Assembly (NCBI GenBank): GCA_050180705.1
Contig: JBFXDX010000004.1
Span: 1 to 64,000 of the forward strand
Source: SB25 sp050180705
GTDB taxonomy: Bacteria; Bacteroidota; Bacteroidia; Bacteroidales; Tenuifilaceae
DNA length: 64,000 nt
Direction of reading: 5' to 3'
Shown: in pieces, positions 52,680 through 61,472 of the stretch
Numbering within the stretch: the first letter of the stretch is position 1
Layout of the letters: every line of letters begins with the position of its first letter
Notes under the pieces: generated by a model
What the model was told of the DNA's origin: nothing
The model's input: only the letters and a program-made list of their open reading frames with translations
Databases searched by the model: none
Program-made: the position numbers and the translations under genes

Positions 52680-53744
52680 ATGAAAAAAACCTTCAGCGCC
52701 ATACTATTAGTTTTTATGGCATTTGTCTTTTCGAGTTGTGCTTCACTTTTTATGGGTAACAAAGAGGTAGTTTACTTCAATTCGTCCCAAAAGGATGCGA
52801 ATGTACTTATCAACGGAAAAAAAGTTGGAACAACTCCGCTTACACTAAAAATTAGAAAGAAACTTTCGAAACAGGTTGTACAATTCCAGAAACAAAACTG
52901 CACATCGAAAGAGGAGAAAATTAAAAAAGACTTTGTGCTGGGATCTTTATTCAGCCAAGTATTAATTCCTATTGATTTATTGTCTGGAGCCGCTGTAGAT
53001 TACCAGAAAAACTTTTACTACGCCGATCTAAAATGTAACAACGATCGACAAGCATCATATAGCAAAAAGGATGGCTACTATTACATTAACGAGAATATGG
53101 ACACCATACCCTGTAGCCCATTCTTAGATATAAAACGTAAAGATATTATTACCCATATTGCTACAAAAACAAATAGCGAAATGATGAACGAGAACAACAA
53201 TGGCAATAGGGAGTACTTAACCTTTGAACTTTTAAATGGACGGAAAGAAACTATTTCGGCAAAAAAAGTGAAGGAATTCAAAACCATTGAGGTGTACAAC
53301 AAGCGATTCCCAATTATTCCGTTCAAGACTGGGACTCAATACCTCTCAAAACACTACGTTCTTACCTCTTACCAACTCGACAATAAGAAAACGAGGCGAT
53401 TCCACATGGAGCAACTACTCCAGGAAGGCAATTATAAACTTATGAAGCATATTATCCTTGAAGAGCGAGGCTACAACAATTATAATGAAAAAGGAAGAGT
53501 TTCTCAGACCACTTTGAGAAAAACACGCGTTTACTACTTTCTTTACGAGAACGACACCCAGCTTGCCATAATAACCAACAAGAATTGCCTTGACTATATT
53601 GGTAAATACTTTCCAACCAAGAAACAGCTTATTAACGTGCTGAAGAAGAAACGCAAAATGACTGAGGTGGAGCGTTATGTTTACGGCTGCAAAGGAAGCC
53701 TACCCGATAGGGTTTACTACTTCGAAACAGTAACTAGCCACTAA
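52680..53744 (+). CDS. Lipoprotein with N-terminal PEGA-like domain
   Basis: A protein of 354 residues. The signal peptide ends in the lipobox FSSC. A PEGA-like beta domain follows (VYFNSSQKDANVLINGKKVGTTPLTLKIRKK, in two parts, about 30-62). Then a hydrophobic stretch (FVLGSLFSQVLIPIDLLSG) and a long charged C-terminal region that I do not recognise. It is probably surface-attached or periplasmic. It is flanked by near-identical 80-bp direct repeats, so it may have been inserted or duplicated as a unit. Confidence 0.65.
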   Translation: MKKTFSAILLVFMAFVFSSCASLFMGNKEVVYFNSSQKDANVLINGKKVGTTPLTLKIRKKLSKQVVQFQKQNCTSKEEKIKKDFVLGSLFSQVLIPIDLLSGAAVDYQKNFYYADLKCNNDRQASYSKKDGYYYINENMDTIPCSPFLDIKRKDIITHIATKTNSEMMNENNNGNREYLTFELLNGRKETISAKKVKEFKTIEVYNKRFPIIPFKTGTQYLSKHYVLTSYQLDNKKTRRFHMEQLLQEGNYKLMKHIILEERGYNNYNEKGRVSQTTLRKTRVYYFLYENDTQLAIITNKNCLDYIGKYFPTKKQLINVLKKKRKMTEVERYVYGCKGSLPDRVYYFETVTSH

Positions 53745-53783
53745 TACTCCACCGAATATTTTATTGAACTTATTGCCTTTTTT

Positions 53784-53812
53784 AAAGCGGAGCCAAAGGC
53801 TCCGCTTTCTGT
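53784..53812 (+). terminator. Terminator after the PEGA-like lipoprotein gene
   Basis: Stem AAAGCGGAGCC/GGCTCCGCTTT with a two to four base loop. Confidence 0.8.
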
Positions 53813-53817
53813 TTCCT

Positions 53818-53887
53818 GTTCGCACGCGTTTTTGCAACTAATTATCTAATAAAAGAACGCACGCGTCAAAAGAAGACGCGCGCGAAC
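53818..53887. repeat. REP-like GC-rich hairpin shared with the 276-bp modules
   Basis: CGCACGCGTC (53858-53867), seven bases, GACGCGCGCG (53875-53884), the same stem as at 27819 and 28860. An extra GTTCGCACGCG at 53818-53828 can pair with the 3' arm. It joins directly to repeat copy B. Confidence 0.7.
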
Positions 53888-53889
53888 AA

Positions 53890-53969
53890 GTTCAGTCTGC
53901 TATAATAGTTCAACACAGCAATGAATCCAACCGTAGAACACAATTTGTTTATTAACTTTTACAACCTTG
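53890..53969. repeat. 80-bp direct repeat, copy B
   Basis: Matches 52496-52575 with two differences. From 53970 to 54102 there is no gene. Confidence 0.85.
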
Positions 53970-54046
53970 GCCTAACAGGAATACTGCATTTAAGATTCTA
54001 CTTGCATTGAATAACTTGTATAACTTCAAATACCTTATAAATAAAG

Positions 54047-54067
54047 CACGCGACAACAAGTCGCGTG
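54047..54067 (-). terminator. Hairpin after the ASCH gene
   Basis: CACGCGAC, five bases, GTCGCGTG: a perfect 8-bp stem just beyond the stop codon. No strong T tract, so it is only a weak terminator candidate. Confidence 0.4.
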
Positions 54068-54102
54068 TAAATAAAACGAATCCATGTAACAAACTTAATT
54101 TA

Positions 54103-54501
54103 TTAAGTATTTAAATTTTCCTCAATATAAATATATGATTGAGGTGCACAAAAATTCTCAAAAAACTCAATTGGATCAATTCCTTTTTTAAACTTCTCAA
54201 CATTGTCAACAACTATTGCAAAACCCTTTTCTGTGTCTTTGAAATAATCAAAGAAGTCAGATTTATCAATCGACCCAACACTTTGAAATTTAGCCCATAA
54301 TTCAGTAGGAGTCTCTTCAACAATCTCAGAAAACGTAAAATATCCTATTATTTTCTTCGTAGGCGAAGATGAATAAATATAAACCTTATCTACCGGCCTT
54401 TTAAAAATCTTTTTTCTAAACTCAACTTTTTTTGTGCCAGCAATAATAGATTGTGCATACTTTGGCTTAATTGACAATATAACATTTGTCGAAGTATCCA
54501 T
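54103..54501 (-). CDS. ASCH-domain protein
   Basis: A protein of 132 residues that is essentially one ASCH domain. The conserved core motif GxKxxExR is present as GTKKVEFR at 22-29, after LSIKPKYAQSIIA. A beta-barrel segment VDKVYIYSSSPTKKIIGYF and a late IEFFENFCAPQSYIYI follow. ASCH domains belong to the PUA superfamily and bind or act on RNA; E. coli YqfB is an ASCH enzyme that removes the acetyl group from N4-acetylcytidine. It overlaps by 35 bp the upstream PIN-GNAT gene, so the two are translated together. Confidence 0.75.
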   Translation of the reverse strand: MDTSTNVILSIKPKYAQSIIAGTKKVEFRKKIFKRPVDKVYIYSSSPTKKIIGYFTFSEIVEETPTELWAKFQSVGSIDKSDFFDYFKDTEKGFAIVVDNVEKFKKGIDPIEFFENFCAPQSYIYIEENLNT

Positions 54502-55972
54502 TTGCTTTCAATTTTAAATAATCATCTTCTTTTAGCCGAGTAATTGTCTGTATTTTGTTTTTAAAACTATCAATCATTTGAATCTCCTTTAATTTAATAG
54601 GTTTATTCAAATATGATATTAGTCTAAAAGTAATTACATACAACTTGCCTTTATCATTCAACATTTCGCGCAATTGTTCAGGCGAAAATACAGTCTTTTT
54701 ACGAACTATATCCCACAATGTATCAAAATCATCAACTATTTGCTGACTTTCTAAAATTCCAATAGGTTCAATAACCTGGTTCTTTTTTGAAGCATAAAAA
54801 AACAATATATCACCCTGTTTTAAGCCGGTTCTACGAGAACTTGATACATAAGCTTTCATTATCGAATTACCCTGAATTTCATTGACACTATCACTAAACT
54901 GATCAAATAAAGTAGGGTTTCGAAGTTGTCCATCTTTAAATAAAGCATTATAAAATCTAGGTTGAATTGGTATTACAAATTTTCCAATGTCACACTTATC
55001 TGTGTAAAAAGGATGATATTCAATATCATTTGTAGTTAGATTTATTAAAGACCGATTTAACAGTTTAATCATCCTCATTTCTTGTAACCCCTGACGATTG
55101 GTAAAAATCTCTTTTTTAAATCCAAATTTTTCTAGCAATGAAACTAAATGCACCTGCCGTTCATAAACGGTAAGATATAAGTAACTTAATTCTTGATTAA
55201 GACAATATTCAAACATTTTTTGTAAGAATAGTTCTCCTATCTTTAAACCGAATAACGAATTCGCGACTTTTAATGTGCATATTTTTAATACTTTTTCATA
55301 AATATCCGGGATTTTATGCTCTTCAATCCGTTCCTCATTATATATTAAAATTGCAAGAAGATTGTTTTCAGATTTAACATAATAACATTGTCGATTCTCT
55401 ATAACGCACTTATGTAACCATCTTTCGAAAAGTTCTGCATTATAATCTTCTCTTAAACTATCAAAAAATCTTGAACTAAATTCACTTTCGAGAGTTCTAA
55501 TACTTTGATGACTTAATATAGGGTGTTTAGGAATTACAATTTTATAATTATCAGAAAGAAATTGTACGGCCTGTTCAATATCAATACAAGTTGAATCAAT
55601 GCCTAGTTTTTGAGCTTTTTTTAAAATTCCTCTATCTTGAGTTACAAATAAATCAACATATCCTTTGTGTAATTGATATAGTTGCTGATTATCACAAACA
55701 TCATTCTGTTTTTTACTCGGACAATCAATTAAAAAATCTGGAGTTAATTCTGCCGGACTACTAAGTTTCTCATATTTTTCTAATTTTGATAGTATTATGT
55801 TTCTTCTTTCTTCATCTTTATCTCGATATATATCTTGTGGAATAGCTGAGGGGTGATACCATATTTTGCAATTATTAGTAATTGCAAGATTGTAAAACTT
55901 AGAAAATAATTTATCAATAATTTTATTATCCTCTAGGTTTATCAATATGTTTGTATCAACTAAAATCCTCAC
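54467..55972 (-). CDS. PIN-GNAT-PUA/EVE-like fusion protein
   Basis: A protein of 501 residues with three apparent domains. Residues 1-140 form a PIN nuclease-like domain: LVDTNILINLE with Asp6, then VDLFVTQDRG with Asp107 and Asp113. Residues about 155-305 resemble a GNAT acetyltransferase, with FGLKIGELFLQKMF as the acetyl-CoA loop region and VSLLEKFGFKK as motif B. Residues about 330-498 resemble a PUA/EVE-type domain (FVIPIQPRFYNALF, then TGLKQGDILFFYASKK). The gene is AT-rich. The GNAT and PUA calls are from motif pattern only. It forms an operon with the ASCH gene. An RNA nuclease plus an RNA acetyltransferase-like domain beside an ASCH protein suggests an RNA-targeting conflict system. 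Confidence 0.65.
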   Translation of the reverse strand: MRILVDTNILINLEDNKIIDKLFSKFYNLAITNNCKIWYHPSAIPQDIYRDKDEERRNIILSKLEKYEKLSSPAELTPDFLIDCPSKKQNDVCDNQQLYQLHKGYVDLFVTQDRGILKKAQKLGIDSTCIDIEQAVQFLSDNYKIVIPKHPILSHQSIRTLESEFSSRFFDSLREDYNAELFERWLHKCVIENRQCYYVKSENNLLAILIYNEERIEEHKIPDIYEKVLKICTLKVANSLFGLKIGELFLQKMFEYCLNQELSYLYLTVYERQVHLVSLLEKFGFKKEIFTNRQGLQEMRMIKLLNRSLINLTTNDIEYHPFYTDKCDIGKFVIPIQPRFYNALFKDGQLRNPTLFDQFSDSVNEIQGNSIMKAYVSSSRRTGLKQGDILFFYASKKNQVIEPIGILESQQIVDDFDTLWDIVRKKTVFSPEQLREMLNDKGKLYVITFRLISYLNKPIKLKEIQMIDSFKNKIQTITRLKEDDYLKLKANGYFDKCYIVN

Positions 55973-56126
55973 GATATTATATTTATATTTCTAACGATTT
56001 CTTAAATGAAGACTATCGCTTATATTTTTAATTATTTTTCTATCATTCTTAACCCTAAAATTATAAAAACTTAAACAAATGCAAACCTTTACCTCAACAT
56101 ATTTACCATATCCAATAATGCAAATA

Positions 56127-56153
56127 AAAAAGGGTAGGAAACTCCTACCCTTT
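56127..56153 (-). terminator. Terminator after gcvP
   Basis: AAAGGGTAGGA/TCCTACCCTTT stem; read on the minus strand it is followed by a T-rich run. Confidence 0.85.
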
Positions 56154-56173
56154 CGCTATTCTATCTATATAGA

Positions 56174-59041
56174 TTACATGTAATCCTCAATTGGAGCGCA
56201 GGTGCAAACAAGGTTTCTGTCGCCGTAACCCGAATCGATCTTGGTTACGTAAGGCCAGAACTTGTTGGCAGCAATCCAAGGCAATGGGTACGCTGCTTGC
56301 TGACGGGTGTATGCGTGCTTCCACTCATCGGCACTAACCTCAACTGCGGTGTGAGGCGCGTTTGCAATTACATTATCCACCTTATCGGCCTTACCAGCCT
56401 TAATCTCTTCCAGCTCGCCTAGAATCGAAATCATTGCATCGATAAAACGATCGAGCTCCTGTTTCGACTCACTTTCGGTGGGCTCAACCATTAAGCTCTC
56501 GTGAACCGGGAACGATACTGTTGGAGCGTGGAATCCGTAGTCCATCAAACGACGAGCAACATCGCCAGTGTCTACACCGTAGGTCTGTTTAAAGTGATGG
56601 CAATCTAAAATCATCTCGTGAGCAACACGACCAGCTTCGCCGGTGTAAAGAATCTTATAGTGATTTTTGATTTTCGAAGCCATGTAGTTTGCGTTCAGAA
56701 TTGCCATTTTGGTTACGTTAACCAAACCTTCGGCACCCAACATCAAAATATATCCATAGGAAATTGTTGCAACACTAACACTACCCCAAGGAGCAGCAGC
56801 AACCGCACGAATAGCCTTCTCGCCACCAGTTTTAACAACCGGATGACCAGGAAGGAATGGTGCTAAATGCTTTGCAACACCAATAGGACCAACTCCAGGG
56901 CCACCACCGCCATGAGGAATTGCAAATGTTTTGTGTAGATTTAAATGGCAAACATCGGCACCAATTTCGCCAGGGCTGGTTAAACCAACCTGAGCGTTCA
57001 TGTTAGCGCCATCCATATATACTAAACCGCCATTCTGGTGAATAATATCCATCATCTCGCGGATTTTGCTCTCGAATACTCCGTGAGTAGAAGGATAAGT
57101 AACCATGAATGCAGAAAGTGTATCCTTATACTGCTCTGCTTTTGCTTTTAGGTCATCAACGTTGATGTTACCTTTCTCGTCGCAAGCAACAACCACAACC
57201 TGCATACCTGCAAACGCAGCGCTGGCAGGGTTTGTTCCGTGAGCCGAAGCAGGAATTAATGCTACATTACGGTGAGAATTACCACGGCTTATGTGATACT
57301 GACGAATTACCATCAAACCGGTATATTCACCAGCAGCACCAGAGTTAGGTTGAAGTGATACTGCGTGGAAACCTGTAATCTCTGCAAGATGTTTTTCAAG
57401 TTCCTTAATCATCTCCATATAACCTTGAGCCTGCTCGGCAGGAGCAAATGGGTGCATATTGCCAAACTCAGCCCAACTTAATGGAAGCATGGTGGTAGCA
57501 GGATTCAACTTCATGGTACAACTACCCAGCGAAATCATGCTATGATTTAATGCGATATCTCTACGCTCTAGCTTCTTGATGTAGCGCATCATCTCGGTTT
57601 CTGAGTGGTAGCTGTTGAATACCTTCTCGGTTAAGAAAGCGCTTGTGCGTTTAAGGTTTGCGGGAACTGTGCAAGCCTCGTTAATCGACTTAACTTCCGT
57701 GGCAGTTTTACCAGCCGCTTTTGCAAATACAGCCAGCAATTTGTTTACATCTGTTAACCCTGTAGCCTCGTCGATACTTACGCCAACAACTCCGTTATCC
57801 TTATAGTTTAGGTTGATTTCTGATTCTAACGCTAACTTACGTAAATCGTCAACCTTAACATTTGCAGGTAAGGTAAACTCTAAGGTATCGAAATAACTTC
57901 TTATATTCTGAGTGTAACCAAACTTGCCCAGCTCATTGGCAACCAAAACAGCTACGCTGTGAATGTACGATGCAATTCTTTTGATACCCTCTTGTCCGTG
58001 ATAAACGGCATACATACCAGCCATTGTTGCTAACAACGCTTGCGCTGTACAGATATTAGAGGTAGCACGCTCGCGTTTAATGTGCTGCTCGCGTGTTTGA
58101 AGCGCCATACGCAATGCAGTGTTGCCATTCCTGTCAACAGAAACACCAATGATACGGCCAGGCATACTACGCTTGTACTCATCCTTGCAAGCAAAGTAAG
58201 CAGCGTGAGGACCACCAAATCCCATTGGAATTCCCAAGCGCTGTGTCGAACCAAATGCAATATCGGCACCCCACTCGGCAGGAGGAGTTAGTAGAGCTAA
58301 GCTCATAATATCGGCAGCAACCGACACTAAAGCTCCAGCCTCGTGCGATTTTGCTACAAATGCAGCATAGTCGCGAACAGTTCCTTTAGCCGAAGGATAC
58401 TGAACAATTGCGCCAAACTCACGACCTGTATAAGTATATTCGCTGTAGCATCCTGTTACCACCTCGATTCCAAGAGGAGCCGAACGGGTAATGATAACAT
58501 CGAGTGTTTGAGGGAAAATATCCTTATCAACAAAAACTACATTCTTACCAGCCTTAACAGCATCGCGGCTGCGAAGGTTGAACATCATAATCATAGCCTC
58601 TGCAGCAGCAGTTGCCTCATCGAGCAACGATGCGTTGGCAATTTGCATTCCGGTTAGGTCGATAATCACGGTTTGGTAGTTCAATAATGCTTCCAAACGA
58701 CCCTGACTAATCTCGGCCTGATAAGGAGTGTATGATGTATACCAGCTGGGATTCTCGAAAATATTACGAAGAATTACCGAAGGAGTAACTGTTCCGTAAT
58801 ACCCCATACCAATGTAAGTCTTGAAAACCTTATTCTTGGCAGCAATCCCTTTAATCTTTGCAAGATACTCGTACTCGGTTAAAGGAGCAGGTAAATTGAG
58901 CGGATTTTTCAATCTAATGTTCTTGGGAACAGTCTGATCTATCAATTCATCGACAGATGAGGCACCTATTACCTTCAACATCTCATTAATCTCATGATCG
59001 CGAGGACCATTGTGGCGTGAAATGAACTTATCGGTGTACAT
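56174..59041 (-). CDS. gcvP: Glycine dehydrogenase (decarboxylating), P protein
   Basis: A protein of 955 residues from the second ATG (59039-59041; a first ATG lies at 59042-59044). It is the fused single-chain form, with the N-terminal half FISRHNGPRDHEI and GYYGTVTPSVILRN. The C-terminal half has the PLP-binding lysine in NLHKTFAIPHGGGGPG. It decarboxylates glycine and passes the aminomethyl group to the H protein of the glycine cleavage system. The gcvH and gcvT genes are not adjacent. A candidate promoter lies upstream. Confidence 0.96.
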   Translation of the reverse strand: MYTDKFISRHNGPRDHEINEMLKVIGASSVDELIDQTVPKNIRLKNPLNLPAPLTEYEYLAKIKGIAAKNKVFKTYIGMGYYGTVTPSVILRNIFENPSWYTSYTPYQAEISQGRLEALLNYQTVIIDLTGMQIANASLLDEATAAAEAMIMMFNLRSRDAVKAGKNVVFVDKDIFPQTLDVIITRSAPLGIEVVTGCYSEYTYTGREFGAIVQYPSAKGTVRDYAAFVAKSHEAGALVSVAADIMSLALLTPPAEWGADIAFGSTQRLGIPMGFGGPHAAYFACKDEYKRSMPGRIIGVSVDRNGNTALRMALQTREQHIKRERATSNICTAQALLATMAGMYAVYHGQEGIKRIASYIHSVAVLVANELGKFGYTQNIRSYFDTLEFTLPANVKVDDLRKLALESEINLNYKDNGVVGVSIDEATGLTDVNKLLAVFAKAAGKTATEVKSINEACTVPANLKRTSAFLTEKVFNSYHSETEMMRYIKKLERRDIALNHSMISLGSCTMKLNPATTMLPLSWAEFGNMHPFAPAEQAQGYMEMIKELEKHLAEITGFHAVSLQPNSGAAGEYTGLMVIRQYHISRGNSHRNVALIPASAHGTNPASAAFAGMQVVVVACDEKGNINVDDLKAKAEQYKDTLSAFMVTYPSTHGVFESKIREMMDIIHQNGGLVYMDGANMNAQVGLTSPGEIGADVCHLNLHKTFAIPHGGGGPGVGPIGVAKHLAPFLPGHPVVKTGGEKAIRAVAAAPWGSVSVATISYGYILMLGAEGLVNVTKMAILNANYMASKIKNHYKILYTGEAGRVAHEMILDCHHFKQTYGVDTGDVARRLMDYGFHAPTVSFPVHESLMVEPTESESKQELDRFIDAMISILGELEEIKAGKADKVDNVIANAPHTAVEVSADEWKHAYTRQQAAYPLPWIAANKFWPYVTKIDSGYGDRNLVCTCAPIEDYM

Positions 59042-59086
59042 CATAATATGATATTGTTATTGTAGTTAATAATGAAAAATTGTTAA

Positions 59087-59116
59087 CAAAAGTATCAATT
59101 TGGTTTCGATTTGAAA
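59087..59116 (-). promoter_or_regulatory. Promoter of gcvP
   Basis: TACTTTTG (59087-59094 on the minus strand) fits TAnnTTTG and a TTTC box (59113-59116) lies 18 bp upstream, near the expected -33 spacing. Confidence 0.5.
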
Positions 59117-59160
59117 CGATGTAACGCAATTATTATTAATGTTTTTGAGCAACTGTTTTA

Positions 59161-59796
59161 CTACCTCAAAAATGGATTGCTAATCCGCTCTTTTCCAATA
59201 GTTGTTGATGGCCCATGTCCCGGGAAAACCAAAACTTCATCGGGAAGAGTTAAGAGTTTAGCAGTGATGCTGCGGATAATTGTGTCGTAATCGCCTCCGG
59301 CCAAATCGGTACGCCCAATAGAACTTTGAAATAAGGTATCGCCCGAAAAAAGAATCCTATCCGGCTCGGAGTAAAAGCAAACACAGCCACGGGAATGCCC
59401 TGGCGTATGAATTACCTGCAGAGCTGTATTGCCAAATTTAACAGTATCGCCATCATCAAGAGTATTCTCAATTTGAGGGATTGTATCTATTTCGAGACCA
59501 AACATAATTGCCTGCGATGGTACCGACTGTAGCATGGGAAATTCTTCCCTGTGGGCAAATACCTCAACACCAAATGCGTTGCGCAATGCATTAATCCCCA
59601 AAACATGGTCGATGTGGCAATGCGTATTCACCAAGAATTTTACAGTAAGCTTATTCTCATCGACAAATTGCTTTATTTCCGCCACATCGGACTGTGTATA
59701 GGAACCAGCATCTACAATAATAGCATCTCCGGTTTCGTCATAAACCAAGTAAGTATTCTCCTGAAATGGATTTTGAACAAACTGTTTTATTTTCAT
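59161..59796 (-). CDS. MBL-fold hydrolase, glyoxalase II-like
   Basis: A protein of 211 residues. It has the metallo-beta-lactamase metal-binding motif HCHIDH (in NTHCHIDHVLG, near residue 60), further ligand His in HTPGHSRG and Asp in LFSGDTLF, and a final His in FPGHGPST. This fits small stand-alone glyoxalase II-like thioesterases of the MBL family; the true substrate is uncertain. It is 18 bp after pcm on the same strand, so they are probably co-transcribed. Confidence 0.9.
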   Translation of the reverse strand: MKIKQFVQNPFQENTYLVYDETGDAIIVDAGSYTQSDVAEIKQFVDENKLTVKFLVNTHCHIDHVLGINALRNAFGVEVFAHREEFPMLQSVPSQAIMFGLEIDTIPQIENTLDDGDTVKFGNTALQVIHTPGHSRGCVCFYSEPDRILFSGDTLFQSSIGRTDLAGGDYDTIIRSITAKLLTLPDEVLVFPGHGPSTTIGKERISNPFLR

Positions 59797-59814
59797 TTTA
59801 TTCGGTAAAAGTTA

Positions 59815-60465
59815 TTACTTATTTGTACCCTTTAACAACGGAACAAACATAAAGTTGCCGTGTATTGTTTTCTTTATTTCGGTTGCACTTATCTTCTCAA
59901 TAAGAGTCATCTTCTGCCCTTCTTCATCGCCAACAGGAATTACCATTTTGCCCCCAACAGCCAACTGATCGATCAGCGCCTCCGGTATCTCCATTGCACC
60001 TGCTGTTACCAGAATCTTGCTGTAGGGACTATAGCCTGGAACGCCTTTATAACCATCACCATAAAAAAAATGAGGATGATAGCCCATCTCCTCAAGCAAC
60101 GACTTTGCATTTAGATGCAACTCGCGCTGGCGCTCAATGGTGTAAACGCGGGCTTTCATCTCGAGCAGAATAGCAGTTTGATAACCAGAACCTGTGCCCA
60201 CCTCAAGCACCTTGTCCATGTGCTGTATGTCTAGTAGCTGAGTTTGAAAGGCTACCGTGTAAGGTTGCGAAATGGTTTGCCCTGCACCAATTGGAAATGC
60301 CTGATCGCTATACGCAAACCGTAAAAAACCACTCTCCATAAAAAAATGCCGGGGAACCTTTAGAATTGCTTCAAGTACACGCTTATCGGTTATACCCTTT
60401 GCCTCAATCTCATCGACCAATCTCTTTCTTAATCCTTTATGCTGAAAAGTATCCTGCTGTAACAT
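59815..60465 (-). CDS. pcm: Protein-L-isoaspartate O-methyltransferase
   Basis: A protein of 216 residues of the PIMT family. The typical motifs are KVPRHFFMESG, IGAGQTISQPYTVAFQ (the conserved substrate-side loop), the SAM-binding VLEVGTGSGYQTAIL and ILVTAGAMEIPEALIDQL. The enzyme methylates abnormal isoaspartyl residues and starts their repair. It forms a two-gene operon with the MBL-fold hydrolase. A -7 element TATCTTTG lies at 60488-60495. Confidence 0.93.
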   Translation of the reverse strand: MLQQDTFQHKGLRKRLVDEIEAKGITDKRVLEAILKVPRHFFMESGFLRFAYSDQAFPIGAGQTISQPYTVAFQTQLLDIQHMDKVLEVGTGSGYQTAILLEMKARVYTIERQRELHLNAKSLLEEMGYHPHFFYGDGYKGVPGYSPYSKILVTAGAMEIPEALIDQLAVGGKMVIPVGDEEGQKMTLIEKISATEIKKTIHGNFMFVPLLKGTNK

Positions 60466-60487
60466 CTCCTGCTTTTAATAATATTTA

Positions 60488-60495
60488 CAAAGATA
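60488..60495 (-). promoter_or_regulatory. -7 element of the pcm operon
   Basis: TATCTTTG on the minus strand matches TAnnTTTG, 23 bases before the start codon. Confidence 0.5.
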
Positions 60496-60586
60496 AAATC
60501 AATTTTGAATGTGACTAGCTGATAAATGTTATTAAAAGGTTGATAAAAACAGATTGCTCAAACAATCAAAAATGTACAAAAACAAT

Positions 60587-60594
60587 TATGTTTG
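60587..60594 (+). promoter_or_regulatory. -7 element before the Gfo/Idh-like gene
   Basis: TATGTTTG matches TAnnTTTG, 24 bases before the ATG at 60618. Confidence 0.5.
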
Positions 60595-60617
60595 TCAAAA
60601 AGCAATAACGAGCAATT

Positions 60618-61439
60618 ATGCTAAAACTAGGTTTTTTTCTAGACTCGAATACCGCTAACAATCAGGTTGAAGACATACTTGAAAGCACCCATCATAATTG
60701 TGCTGGCTTGTGGGTGCAAGATTCAAACGCCATACTTACTGGTAATTTGCCTCAACGCTTCAACTGCGACGAAGACCTTATTGCCTGCTCCGATGTTGCT
60801 GTGATTGCAACCAACAACGATCTTAAGTTCGAACTCACCTCGAAAACAATAAAAAAAGGAGTAACCCCTATTCTAAATAATACACAAGGGCTGTCCAACT
60901 CCTCCTTAAATCAGCTGCAACAGCTAGCATTGGAAATTGGTGTTAACATTGAATTCTGCCAATTGGGCTTCAACTTTAACGATATTGAACTACCAATAAG
61001 TACTCCATTCATAACACATTTAAAGCGTAGTATCGAAAGCGACATTATGAACGAGAGTACATTTCGGGAAATTCTTCTATACGACCTTGCAACTGCTTTG
61101 AAAATCTCGAAACTGGATATCAGAAAAGTACGAGCATACAGCCTTCCACAGTACGCCACTATTCCTAGCAACCTGTTTGTAATGATTGATTTTTGTAATA
61201 GTTCAGTAGTATCTTACACTTTGCAAACAAACAGCAGCACAAGTAGCCTTGACATTCAAATATCTACCAGCGAAAAAAAGCACAGCTATACCATTTCAGA
61301 TAGAATTTTATTCCAAAATTCAGACATAAAATCCTGCATTGCAAATATCTCCAACAATACTAAGTTCTCAAACAACATAGATCTTGCACTGGCAGCAACA
61401 CACCTTGTAGATACTGTGATATCAAAAATAAATCAGTAA
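60618..61439 (+). CDS. Degenerate Gfo/Idh/MocA-like protein
   Basis: A protein of 273 residues. The N-terminal half follows the Rossmann pattern of Gfo/Idh/MocA oxidoreductases: LACSDVAVIATNNDLKFELTSKTIKKG matches the usual strand followed by the VIATPxxxH-like segment. The glycine-rich nucleotide motif and the lysine-proline motif are not recognisable, and NNTQGLSNSSLNQL stands in place of the usual EKP. The second half shows no clear family. It may have lost catalysis or be only a distant relative. It precedes a sugar transferase by 33 bp and may share its pathway. Confidence 0.5.
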   Translation: MLKLGFFLDSNTANNQVEDILESTHHNCAGLWVQDSNAILTGNLPQRFNCDEDLIACSDVAVIATNNDLKFELTSKTIKKGVTPILNNTQGLSNSSLNQLQQLALEIGVNIEFCQLGFNFNDIELPISTPFITHLKRSIESDIMNESTFREILLYDLATALKISKLDIRKVRAYSLPQYATIPSNLFVMIDFCNSSVVSYTLQTNSSTSSLDIQISTSEKKHSYTISDRILFQNSDIKSCIANISNNTKFSNNIDLALAATHLVDTVISKINQ

Positions 61440-61472
61440 AAACAAATTACCAAATTTGGGAGATGCCATAAA

